Origin: DASUFI01 sp036274635
GTDB lineage: Bacteria > Planctomycetota > B15-G4
Assembly (NCBI GenBank): GCA_036274635.1
Contig: DASUFI010000260.1
Span: 1-12,150 of the forward strand
Direction of reading: 5' to 3'
Length of the DNA: 12,150 bases
Part shown: one piece after another, positions 1 to 6,750 of the stretch
Numbering within the stretch: the first letter of the stretch is position 1
Layout: each line of letters opens with the position of its first letter
The notes under the pieces: generated by a model
Told to the model about the DNA's origin: nothing
Seen by the model: only the letters and a program-made list of their open reading frames with translations
Database searches by the model: none
Made by a program: the position numbers and the translations under genes

Positions 1-1047
1 CGCGGCGCGCGCGTGCTGCTGGTCGACCGCGCGCGCTTTCCGCGCGCCAAGGTCTGCGGCGGCTGCCTCGGCCCGCGCGGCCTGGCCGTGCTGCGCGACG
101 AGGGGCTGCCCGCGCCACCCGCGCCGGCGACACCCCTCGCCGCCGTGCGCCTGCTGTGCGCCGGCCGCGCGCTGGAGCTGCCGCTGCCCCCCATGGTGGC
201 CGTCTCGCGCGAGGACCTCGACGCCGCGCTGGTCGCGGCCGCGGCCGAGGCCGGCGCGCAGCTGCTGCTGGGCACGCGCGCGGAGGCGCTGTCCGAGCCT
301 GATGGCCCGTCGCGCACGCTGCTCCTGCACGGCGAGGCGGGCGCGACGCCCGTCGTCGCGCGCGTGGTCGTGGCCGCGGACGGTCTCGCCGGGCGCCTGC
401 TGGGCGGCGCTGCGCTGCGCGCCACGCCGCGCTCGCGCGTGGGCGCCGGCGTGCTGCTGCCCGAGGCGCCCGCCGCGCTGCCCGCCGGCCGGCTGCTCAT
501 GGCCGCGGGCCGCGCGGGCTACGTAGGCCTCGTGCGCCTGCCGGACGGCCGCCTCGACGTGGCCGCTGCGCTCGATCCGCGGGCCGTGGCGCGTGCCGGC
601 GGCGCCGGCCGGCTGATGGCCGACGTGCTCGCCCAGGCCGGCGGGCCACGGCTGCCGGAGCTGGACGAGGCCGAGGTGCGCCTCACGCCACCGCTCACGC
701 GCCGCACGGCGCGTCCGGCGGGCCATCGCCTGCTCGCCGTCGGCGACGCCGCCGGCTTCGTGGAGCCGTTCACGGGCGAAGGCCTGTCGTGGGCGCTGCT
801 GTCCGGTCGCGCCGTTGTGCCGCTGGCGCTCGACGGCGCGCGCCGCTGGGACGAGCGCCTCGCGCACGCCTGGGTCCGGTCGCACCGCGTCGAGGTCGCG
901 CGTCACCAGCGGCTGTGCCGCGTGCTGGCCGCCTGGCTGCGGCATCCTCTGCTGGTGCGCGCCGGCCTCGCGCTGGTCGCGCGCCGCCCCGCGCTGGCGC
1001 ACGGCCTTCTGGCGCGCCTCGGTGCCCCCCCGGCGATCGCTCCATGA
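1..1047 (+). CDS. Geranylgeranyl-reductase-type FAD-dependent oxidoreductase, 5' truncated
   Basis: The reading frame is open to the left window edge, so the true start and the N-terminal GxGxxG dinucleotide-binding loop lie outside; about 20-25 residues are probably missing from an expected ~370. The first visible residues (RGARVLLVDR) fit the second strand of an FAD Rossmann fold. They are followed by the family's KVCGGCLGPRGL segment (residues 17-28 from the edge). The second FAD-binding motif, GDAAGFVEPFTGEG, has its Asp at visible residue 249. The C-terminus is the hydrophobic, Arg-rich helix usual in this family. Relatives reduce isoprenoid double bonds or oxidise/reduce polyketide and quinone rings using FAD and NAD(P)H; they are cytoplasmic or membrane-associated. 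The stop overlaps the start of the type III polyketide synthase gene (ATGA), so the inferred substrate is that enzyme's product. The family call is firm; the substrate is inference. Confidence 0.88.
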   Translation, partial: RGARVLLVDRARFPRAKVCGGCLGPRGLAVLRDEGLPAPPAPATPLAAVRLLCAGRALELPLPPMVAVSREDLDAALVAAAAEAGAQLLLGTRAEALSEPDGPSRTLLLHGEAGATPVVARVVVAADGLAGRLLGGAALRATPRSRVGAGVLLPEAPAALPAGRLLMAAGRAGYVGLVRLPDGRLDVAAALDPRAVARAGGAGRLMADVLAQAGGPRLPELDEAEVRLTPPLTRRTARPAGHRLLAVGDAAGFVEPFTGEGLSWALLSGRAVVPLALDGARRWDERLAHAWVRSHRVEVARHQRLCRVLAAWLRHPLLVRAGLALVARRPALAHGLLARLGAPPAIAP

Positions 1048-2105
1048 GCATGACGCTGCTGGGCCTCGGCACCGCGCTGCCGCCGGCGCGCGCGAGCACC
1101 GCGCAGGCCGCGCGTCTGGCGGGGATGCTGGGCGGCTACGACGAGGATCTCGTGCGGATCGCCTCGGCGCTCTATCGCCGCTCGGGCGTGGAGTTCAGGC
1201 ATAGCGTCCTCGACGTGGCTACGGGCGCGCCGCTGCGCCCGGTCGAGCCGGGCGGCACTCCGCCGGGGACGGCCGAGCGCATGAGCGCCTACGATCCCGC
1301 CGCGGCGGAGCTGGCCGGTCGCGCGGCGCGGGCCGCGCTGGCGGACGCCGGCCTCGGGCCGGAGCGCATCACGCACCTGGTCACCGTCTCGTGCACGGGC
1401 GCGGCGGCGCCAGGCGTGGACATCGCGCTGCTGCGCGCGCTGCCGCTGCGCCCCGACTGCCAGCGCACGCACGTGGGCTTCATGGGCTGCCACGGCGCGC
1501 TGGCCGGGCTGCGCGTCGCGCGCGCCTTCGCCGAGGCCGATCCGCGCGCGGTCGTGCTGCTGGTCGCGGTCGAGCTGTGCAGCCTGCACTTCCACTACGG
1601 GCGGGGCGAGGGCCAGGTGACGGCCAACGCGCTCTTCGCCGACGGCGCGGCGGCGCTGGTGGGCGCGGCGGGCGCGGGCCCGGGCTGGTCGCTCGCCGGC
1701 AGCGGCAGCTGCCTGCTGCCCGAGGGCGAGGACGCCATGAGCTGGACCATCGGCGACCACGGCTTCCGCATGACGCTCTCGCCGCGCGTGCCCGACCTCG
1801 TGGCGCGGCACCTGCCCCGCTGGCTGGCCTCGTGGCTCGACAGCCAGGGCCTCGCGCAGGCCGACGTGTGCAGCTGGGCGATTCATCCGGGCGGGCCGCG
1901 CGTGCTGTCGGTCGTGGGCGAGGCGCTGGGCCTGCCCGCGAGCGCGACGGAGGTCTCGCGCGCCGTCCTGGCCGAGCAGGGCAACATGTCCTCCCCCACG
2001 GTGCTGTTCGTGCTGCAGCGGCTGCGCGCGGCGGGCGCGCCGCGGCCGGCCTGCGCGCTGTCCTTCGGGCCGGGCCTGGTGGTCGAGGCCGCCCTCTGGC
2101 GCTGA
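1044..2105 (+). CDS. Type III polyketide synthase (chalcone/stilbene synthase-like)
   Basis: This 353-residue protein has the usual length for a bacterial type III PKS, a homodimeric thiolase-fold enzyme that extends an acyl-CoA starter with malonyl-CoA and cyclises the chain. The catalytic triad is visible: Cys149 in GFMGCHGALAG, His281 in SWAIHPGGPR and Asn314 in EQGNMSSPTVLFVL. The C-terminal SFGPGLVVEAALW strand is also typical. I place the start at the ATG at 1044, which overlaps the upstream TGA; an alternative ATG at 1050 would remove two residues. There is no good Shine-Dalgarno sequence, so translation is probably coupled to the upstream flavoprotein. Known type III PKS/flavoprotein operons (for example the Streptomyces srs phenolic-lipid genes) make alkylresorcinols or derived quinones. 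That, or an alkylpyrone, is the inferred product class here. Starter and chain length cannot be read from the sequence. Confidence 0.95.
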   Translation: MSMTLLGLGTALPPARASTAQAARLAGMLGGYDEDLVRIASALYRRSGVEFRHSVLDVATGAPLRPVEPGGTPPGTAERMSAYDPAAAELAGRAARAALADAGLGPERITHLVTVSCTGAAAPGVDIALLRALPLRPDCQRTHVGFMGCHGALAGLRVARAFAEADPRAVVLLVAVELCSLHFHYGRGEGQVTANALFADGAAALVGAAGAGPGWSLAGSGSCLLPEGEDAMSWTIGDHGFRMTLSPRVPDLVARHLPRWLASWLDSQGLAQADVCSWAIHPGGPRVLSVVGEALGLPASATEVSRAVLAEQGNMSSPTVLFVLQRLRAAGAPRPACALSFGPGLVVEAALWR

Positions 2106-2109
2106 CGCC

Positions 2110-2847
2110 GTGCGACTGCTGACCTGGAACATCCACAAGGGCATCGGTGGCGTGGACCGCCGCTACGCGCCAGGCCGCATCACGTCGGTCATCGCGCACT
2201 ACGAGCCGGACGTGGTGCTGCTGCAGGAGGTGGACGACGACTGCGCGCGCAGCGGCGGCGACCGGCAGGTGGACCTGGTGGCCGACGTGCTCGGGCTGCC
2301 CCACCGCGCCTACGGCGCGAACGTGCGCCTGCCGCGCGGCCGATACGGCAACGCCACGCTCTCGCGCTGGCCCATCCTGCACGCGCACAACGTGAACCTG
2401 ACCTTCGGCCCCAAGAAGGCGCGCGGCGCGCTCATCACCGACATCGACGTCGAGGAGAGCGGCCACCACGCGCGGCTGCACGTGGTCAACCTGCACTTCG
2501 GGCTCTCGGGCGTGGAGCGGCGCTGGCAGGCGCACCGCCTGCTGGCCGCCGTGCGCCTCGCGCACCTCACGCGCGCCAGCCGCCTCGTCGTGGCGGGCGA
2601 CTTCAACGACTGGTCGGGCGCCGTGCCCCGCCTGATGATGGCGAACTACGGACTGCGCTGCGTCACCGGCCGCGGCACCGCGGCCATCCGCACCTTCCCC
2701 GCGTGGAGCCCGATGGGTGCCCTGGACCGCGTGCTGGTCCGCGGCAGCGTGCACTGCACGAAGCACTATGCGTCGCGCCTCGACCTCGCGCGGCAGGCCT
2801 CCGACCACCTGCCGGTCGTGGTGGAGCTGCGCCTGCCGCAGAGCTGA
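2110..2847 (+). CDS. Endonuclease/exonuclease/phosphatase (EEP) family metal-dependent hydrolase, YbhP-like
   Basis: This 245-residue protein contains the full EEP signature. Asn7 lies in TWNIHKG and the metal ligand Glu40 in LLQEVD. Further motifs are GNATLSR, NLHFGL, AGDFND (Asp164 and Asn166), ALDRVLV and SDHLPV (Asp232 and His233). The fold cleaves phosphodiester or phosphomonoester bonds in DNA, RNA, phosphoinositides or phospholipids using Mg2+, so the substrate is not predictable. The nearest recognisable subgroup is the compact YbhP-like bacterial one. The GTG start at 2110 is chosen because the first beta strand follows it directly. There is no signal peptide, so the protein is probably cytoplasmic. 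Only 4 nt separate it from the PKS stop, which suggests cotranscription and coupling. Its stop lies 3 nt from the stop of the convergent SGNH-TPR gene. Confidence 0.92.
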   Translation: MRLLTWNIHKGIGGVDRRYAPGRITSVIAHYEPDVVLLQEVDDDCARSGGDRQVDLVADVLGLPHRAYGANVRLPRGRYGNATLSRWPILHAHNVNLTFGPKKARGALITDIDVEESGHHARLHVVNLHFGLSGVERRWQAHRLLAAVRLAHLTRASRLVVAGDFNDWSGAVPRLMMANYGLRCVTGRGTAAIRTFPAWSPMGALDRVLVRGSVHCTKHYASRLDLARQASDHLPVVVELRLPQS

Positions 2848-2850
2848 GGC

Positions 2851-4731
2851 CTAGTTCCCGGTGCGGAGCCGCGCGACCTGCGCCAGCAGGGCGGGCAGGT
2901 CGGGGAAGCCCGCGCCGCGCAGCGCCTGCGCGACGCGCAGGTGCAGCTCGGCCTCGTCCAGCCGGCCGGCGGCGAGCAGCAGCACGCCGAGGTCGTGCCG
3001 CGCGACGTCCAGCAGCGGATCCAGCGCGATGGCGCGCCGCAGGCAGGCCTCCTCCTCGGCCGCGTCGCCGCGACGGTGCGCGGCGCGGCCCAGCAGGTAC
3101 TGGCCCGTGGAGGAGTCCGGATCGAGCGCGGCGGCGCGCGCGAAATCCGCGTCCGCCTCGTCGCGCTGCCCGAGCCTCTCGATGGCGCGGCCGTGCAGCA
3201 GCAGCGCCGGCGCGCTGTCGGGATCGAGCTGCAGCGCGGCGGCGGCCAGCTTCGCGGCGCCCTCCGCGTCGTCCGCGCCGAGCGCGCTCGTGGCGTCGTC
3301 GAGCCGATGGTCGCGCGGCAGCACGAGCGCGCCGAGACCCGCCTCGAAGACCCACAGCGCGCGTGCCAGCGCGAGGTCGTCGGCGCTGGCCTGCGCCAGA
3401 GCGTCCGGCCCACCCAGCAGGCCGACCAGCGGATCGCGCGGCCGGTGGAAGGTGGCACAGTCCTGCGCCAGGGCGAGCAGATCGGCCGGCTTGTCCGGCG
3501 CGGGCAGCCGGCCGGCGTGCGCCAGGCGCAGGCGCGACTCGAGGCGCGCCGGGCGCCGCGCCCCGCCGAGCGGATCCTGCTCGCGCAGGGCGGACGGCAG
3601 CGAGGCGTCGCCCGCGGCCAGCCAGGCGTCGACGTTCGGGGAGGCGAGCGCGTCGCGCAGCACCCTGAAGCCTGGCGGCGCGTCGGCCGCGCGCAGCGCC
3701 GCCCCCGCCTCGGGCAGGCCCCGCTCGCGCGCCGCGAGCCAGGCGCGCCCGAAGTCCGCGCAGGGCGCGTCGGCCAGCGGGCCGCCCGGCTCCAGCAGCG
3801 CCGCAAGCACGGCCCAGGCGATGAGCCGGTGGCCGTCGGGGTCGGGATGGATGCTGTCGAGGAAGTCGTTGCGCGGCAGCAGGCCCGTGAAGCCGGGCCG
3901 CGCGTCGGCCACGGGCACGTCCTCCTGCGCGGCCACGCGCTCGATGATCGCGTCCACCTCGCCCTGCATGGGCGCGTGGCGCACGGCGGACTCGCTGCGC
4001 CCCGAGATCACGAAGACCAGCTTGGCGCCGGCGGCACGCACCCGCGCCGCGGCCGCGTGCAGGTTGGACTCCAGCTCCGCGGGGCTGACGCGCAGCTGGG
4101 CCGGGCCCGGGGACGGCGGGCGGGCCAGGCCCAGGGCCTGCACCAGCGAAAGGCGCGACCAGAAGCCGGCCCCGCTGCGCGCCCAGGCCAGCAGCTCGGC
4201 GTCGCTGAGCCCGTGCGTCGCGCACGAGTCGTTGTGGCCCGTGACGTGCAGCAGCACGATGTCGGGCTGGAGCGCGGAGAGGTCGCGCTCCAGCTGCACC
4301 AGGTTCTGCTGCGAGGTGTAGCTAGGCACGCCGGCGTTGCAGACCTCCACCTCGCGCCGGTCCTGCAAGAGCGCCGCCAGCAGCCGGCCCAGCACGTCCG
4401 ACCAGCGCTGCGGCTCGGCCACGCCCAGCCCGAAGGTGGTGCTGTCGCCCACCGCGAGCAGGCGCAGCTGGCCCGGGCGGCGCGGCCCCACCTCGGGCCC
4501 GCGGTAGCCCAGCGTGTTGATGCGGTAGGTGTCCAGCAGCGTGACACCGGGCTTGAAGCGGTAGACCAGCTCGGGGTCCTCGACCACCACGCCGGCGGCC
4601 GCGCCCTCGGTGCCGAAGGGCGACAGGGCCGCCGGCCGTCCCACCCCGGCGGCCCGCAGCAGCAGCTCCGCCAGGAGCAGGGCCAGCAGCAGCCCACCGA
4701 CGGCCAGCGACGCGCGGCGCAGGAACCTCAC
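2851..4731 (-). CDS. SGNH/GDSL hydrolase with C-terminal TPR repeats (left member of divergent pair)
   Basis: The protein has 626 residues from the GTG at 4731. An N-terminal hydrophobic helix (about residues 8-28) is a signal anchor or signal peptide. The SGNH domain (about 55-315) shows block I GDSTTFGLG (Ser97), block II NAGVPSYTS (Asn132, Gly134), block III TGHNDS (Asn167) and block V DSIHPD (Asp292, His295), so all catalytic residues are present. A linker without recognised motifs (about 320-485) leads to three or four TPR units (about 489-607), each with the ALxLDPxS spacing. Such enzymes deacylate esters, often of sugars or lipids; the TPRs suggest a protein partner. An alternative ATG at 4806 would add 25 Arg-rich residues ahead of the helix but would overlap the start of the divergent gene, so GTG is preferred. 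No clear Shine-Dalgarno is seen. It is paralogous to the gene at 4805-6745. Confidence 0.88.
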   Translation of the reverse strand: MRFLRRASLAVGGLLLALLLAELLLRAAGVGRPAALSPFGTEGAAAGVVVEDPELVYRFKPGVTLLDTYRINTLGYRGPEVGPRRPGQLRLLAVGDSTTFGLGVAEPQRWSDVLGRLLAALLQDRREVEVCNAGVPSYTSQQNLVQLERDLSALQPDIVLLHVTGHNDSCATHGLSDAELLAWARSGAGFWSRLSLVQALGLARPPSPGPAQLRVSPAELESNLHAAAARVRAAGAKLVFVISGRSESAVRHAPMQGEVDAIIERVAAQEDVPVADARPGFTGLLPRNDFLDSIHPDPDGHRLIAWAVLAALLEPGGPLADAPCADFGRAWLAARERGLPEAGAALRAADAPPGFRVLRDALASPNVDAWLAAGDASLPSALREQDPLGGARRPARLESRLRLAHAGRLPAPDKPADLLALAQDCATFHRPRDPLVGLLGGPDALAQASADDLALARALWVFEAGLGALVLPRDHRLDDATSALGADDAEGAAKLAAAALQLDPDSAPALLLHGRAIERLGQRDEADADFARAAALDPDSSTGQYLLGRAAHRRGDAAEEEACLRRAIALDPLLDVARHDLGVLLLAAGRLDEAELHLRVAQALRGAGFPDLPALLAQVARLRTGN

Positions 4732-4742
4732 CGCAACACCGT

Positions 4743-4770
4743 ACCGTGCGCGCCCGCAGACCGTGCGCGC
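4743..4770. repeat. 11-bp direct repeat in the divergent promoter region
   Basis: ACCGTGCGCGC occurs at 4743-4753 and again at 4760-4770, 17 bp apart start to start. This could be a paired operator half-site between the divergent genes. In DNA this GC-rich, short CG-alternating repeats arise often by chance, so the functional reading is weak. Confidence 0.35.
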
Positions 4771-4787
4771 GCGACGTCCACGCGGGC

Positions 4788-4796
4788 TGCTACCAT
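4788..4796 (+). promoter_or_regulatory. Extended -10-like element before the 4805 start
   Basis: TGCTACCAT matches the extended -10 pattern TGnTAnnAT, with TACCAT agreeing with TATAAT at four of six positions. It is one of the few AT-containing stretches in the spacer. Transcription would start near 4803, one or two bases before the ATG at 4805. That would explain why no Shine-Dalgarno sequence precedes this start. No good -35 box is visible at the right distance. Confidence 0.3.
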
Positions 4797-4804
4797 CGGC
4801 GCGC

Positions 4805-6745
4805 ATGAGCGCGCGCGGCTCGAAGGGATCCCGGCTCGCGGCCGCCGGGCTGACGCTGACGACGCTGCTCGTGCTGCTCGCCGCGCTCGAGGTCGGCCTG
4901 CGCCTCACCGGCCATGGCCCGTCGCCGCTGCCCTCGCCCTTCAGCGGCGAGGGCGCGCTGGGCGGCGAGGCCTCGGGCGCGCTGCCCGACGACGAGCTCT
5001 TCTACCGCCTCAAGCCCGGCACGCGCTTCCTCGACTACTACCGCATCAACGCGCTGGGCTGCCGCGGCCCCGAGCTGCCCGCCGGACGCGCGCCGGGCAC
5101 GCTGCGCATCGTGTGCACCGGTGACTCGTCCACCTTCGGGCTGGGGGTGCCCGAGGAGCGCGCCTGGCCTTTCGTGCTGCAGCGCCTCATGGAGGCCATG
5201 GTGGGCGACCTCGTCGACGTGGAGGTCCTGGACGCCGGCGTGCCCGGCTACACGTCGCTCCAGAACCGGGTGCAGATCGAGCGCGACCTGCTGCCGCTGC
5301 GGCCGGACGTGCTGGTCTGGATGCCGACGGGCCACAACGACAACGCGCACGTCACGGGGCGCGACGATGCCGCAGCGCTGGAGTACAGGCGCGGCTGGCG
5401 CTTCCGGCTCTCGCGCTGGGCGCTGCCGCGCGCGCTGGGCCTGGCGGCCGACGCCGCGACGCCCGCCGACACGGGCGCCGCGCAGGACGCTCTGGCCGCC
5501 GGCACGCACGGCCGCCCGCGCGTGCCGCTGGACGCCTTCGAGGCCAACCTGCGCGCCGTCATCGCCGCCTGCGCCGGCGCGCACGTACCGCTGCTGCTCA
5601 TCGTCCCGCCGCACAGCGATCTGGTGCGCGCCCAGCGCCCGGAGGAAGCCGGCGCCGAGGACATCTTGCTGCGCGTCGCGGGCGAGCTGCACGTTCCGGT
5701 CACCGATCCGCGGCCCGACTTGGCCGCGCTGGCACCGCGACCGCTGTTCCCGGACACGGTTCACCCCAACGCCGACGGCCAGGCGGTGCTGGGCTGGTCC
5801 GCCTTCGAGGGGCTGGCTGTGCACCCCGAAGCGTTCGCCTGGCCCGGACGGCGGGGCGGCTTCGCCGCGGGGTGGGTTGCCAGTCACAGCGGCGGAGTGT
5901 CCATGGAGGATCCGGACGATCCGGTGCAGGGCAGCGAGACGCCGCCGCGCTTCCGGCAGGCGCTGCAGTCGCTGCTGTCGGGCACGCGAGACGAGCCCGC
6001 TGACGTTCTGGCCTACGATCCGGTGAACGGCGAGAAGCGCGGCCCCTACGGTCTCGGTCGCGAGCTACTGCTCGCGTCTCAGGGCGACCCATCCGCGGCC
6101 GATGCCGAAACGCTGGCCCTGCTATCGGAGAACATCGCACCGCACGACGACCTCGCGCTTCTGCTCTTCGATGGGCCTCAGGACCCCGCGACGCCCGCCG
6201 ATTCGCACGCGGTGGCCCTCGCTCGCGCCATCTCCGCCTTCGACGCGCTTCTGGGCGCGCACCCCGCGCCCGGCGACCGGCGCCTGTGGGAGGCCCAGCG
6301 CCTGTGCGACGGCGGCGACCCGCAGGGCGCCATCGCGCTCGTCGAGCAGGTGCTGGCCCTCAACCCGCGCTGCGCGGACGCCTTCGCGGTGCGCGGACTC
6401 GCGCTGGAGAAAATGGGCGACAAGAGCGGCGCGCAGGAGGCCTTCGCGCTCGGCGCGCAGCTCGAGCCCGACTCGGCCACGGGCCTGTTCCTGCTGGGGC
6501 GCACGCAGCTGCAGCACGGCGAGTTCGAGGCCGCCGCCGCCAGCCTGCGGCGCGCGCTGCTGATCGACCCGGCGCACAAGCTGGCGCGGCTGGCCCTGGT
6601 GCTCACGCTGCTGCGCCAGCACCTGCCGGACGAGGCCGAGCAGCAGCTGCACGCGCTGCAGCGCGTGGGCGCCAGCGACGTGGTCGACGTGCCCGCGATG
6701 CAGGCCGCCATCGATGCCGAGCGCAAGGCCGCGCCGGGACCCTGA
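4805..6745 (+). CDS. SGNH/GDSL hydrolase with C-terminal TPR repeats (right member of divergent pair)
   Basis: The protein has 646 residues from the ATG at 4805, which sits directly before a positively charged stretch and a hydrophobic helix (about 11-33: signal anchor or signal peptide). The SGNH domain (about 65-340) has GDSSTFGLG (Ser108), DAGVPGYTS (Asp143, Gly145), TGHNDN (Asn178) and DTVHPN (Asp317, His320), so the catalytic set is intact. Residues about 345-485 form an unrecognised linker unlike that of the paralogue. TPR units follow at about 491-620. The shared RIN-x-LG-x-RGPE motif ahead of block I and the same domain order mark it as a paralogue of the divergent gene. It is predicted to be an extracytoplasmic esterase or O-deacylase of unknown substrate. 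It probably leads the plus-strand operon: the amidohydrolase begins 5 nt after its stop. Codon usage dips toward A/T third positions from about 5585 to 6250. Confidence 0.88.
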   Translation: MSARGSKGSRLAAAGLTLTTLLVLLAALEVGLRLTGHGPSPLPSPFSGEGALGGEASGALPDDELFYRLKPGTRFLDYYRINALGCRGPELPAGRAPGTLRIVCTGDSSTFGLGVPEERAWPFVLQRLMEAMVGDLVDVEVLDAGVPGYTSLQNRVQIERDLLPLRPDVLVWMPTGHNDNAHVTGRDDAAALEYRRGWRFRLSRWALPRALGLAADAATPADTGAAQDALAAGTHGRPRVPLDAFEANLRAVIAACAGAHVPLLLIVPPHSDLVRAQRPEEAGAEDILLRVAGELHVPVTDPRPDLAALAPRPLFPDTVHPNADGQAVLGWSAFEGLAVHPEAFAWPGRRGGFAAGWVASHSGGVSMEDPDDPVQGSETPPRFRQALQSLLSGTRDEPADVLAYDPVNGEKRGPYGLGRELLLASQGDPSAADAETLALLSENIAPHDDLALLLFDGPQDPATPADSHAVALARAISAFDALLGAHPAPGDRRLWEAQRLCDGGDPQGAIALVEQVLALNPRCADAFAVRGLALEKMGDKSGAQEAFALGAQLEPDSATGLFLLGRTQLQHGEFEAAAASLRRALLIDPAHKLARLALVLTLLRQHLPDEAEQQLHALQRVGASDVVDVPAMQAAIDAERKAAPGP

Positions 6746-6750
6746 ATGGC

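Larger units (their letters stand above)
4732..4804. promoter_or_regulatory. Divergent intergenic region between two SGNH-TPR paralogues
   Basis: This 73-nt spacer must hold the 5' signals of both outward-reading SGNH-TPR genes unless the upstream promoters overlap coding sequence. It contains an 11-bp direct repeat and an extended -10-like element on the plus strand, listed separately. No convincing -35 box or Shine-Dalgarno sequence is visible for either gene. The assignment follows from gene arrangement, not from a recognised operator. Confidence 0.6.

Noticed and set aside
1480..2808. Minus-strand frames of over 400 codons (903-2144 and 1480-2808) opposite the PKS and EEP genes.
   Set aside because: No recognisable domain or start signal; shadows of strongly supported plus-strand genes.
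2941..5124. A 727-codon plus-strand open frame covering the minus-strand SGNH-TPR gene and the divergent spacer.
   Set aside because: Its translation is dominated by Arg, Gly, Ala and Gln with no motifs; it runs antisense to a gene with a complete catalytic set. Long antisense frames are expected at this GC content.
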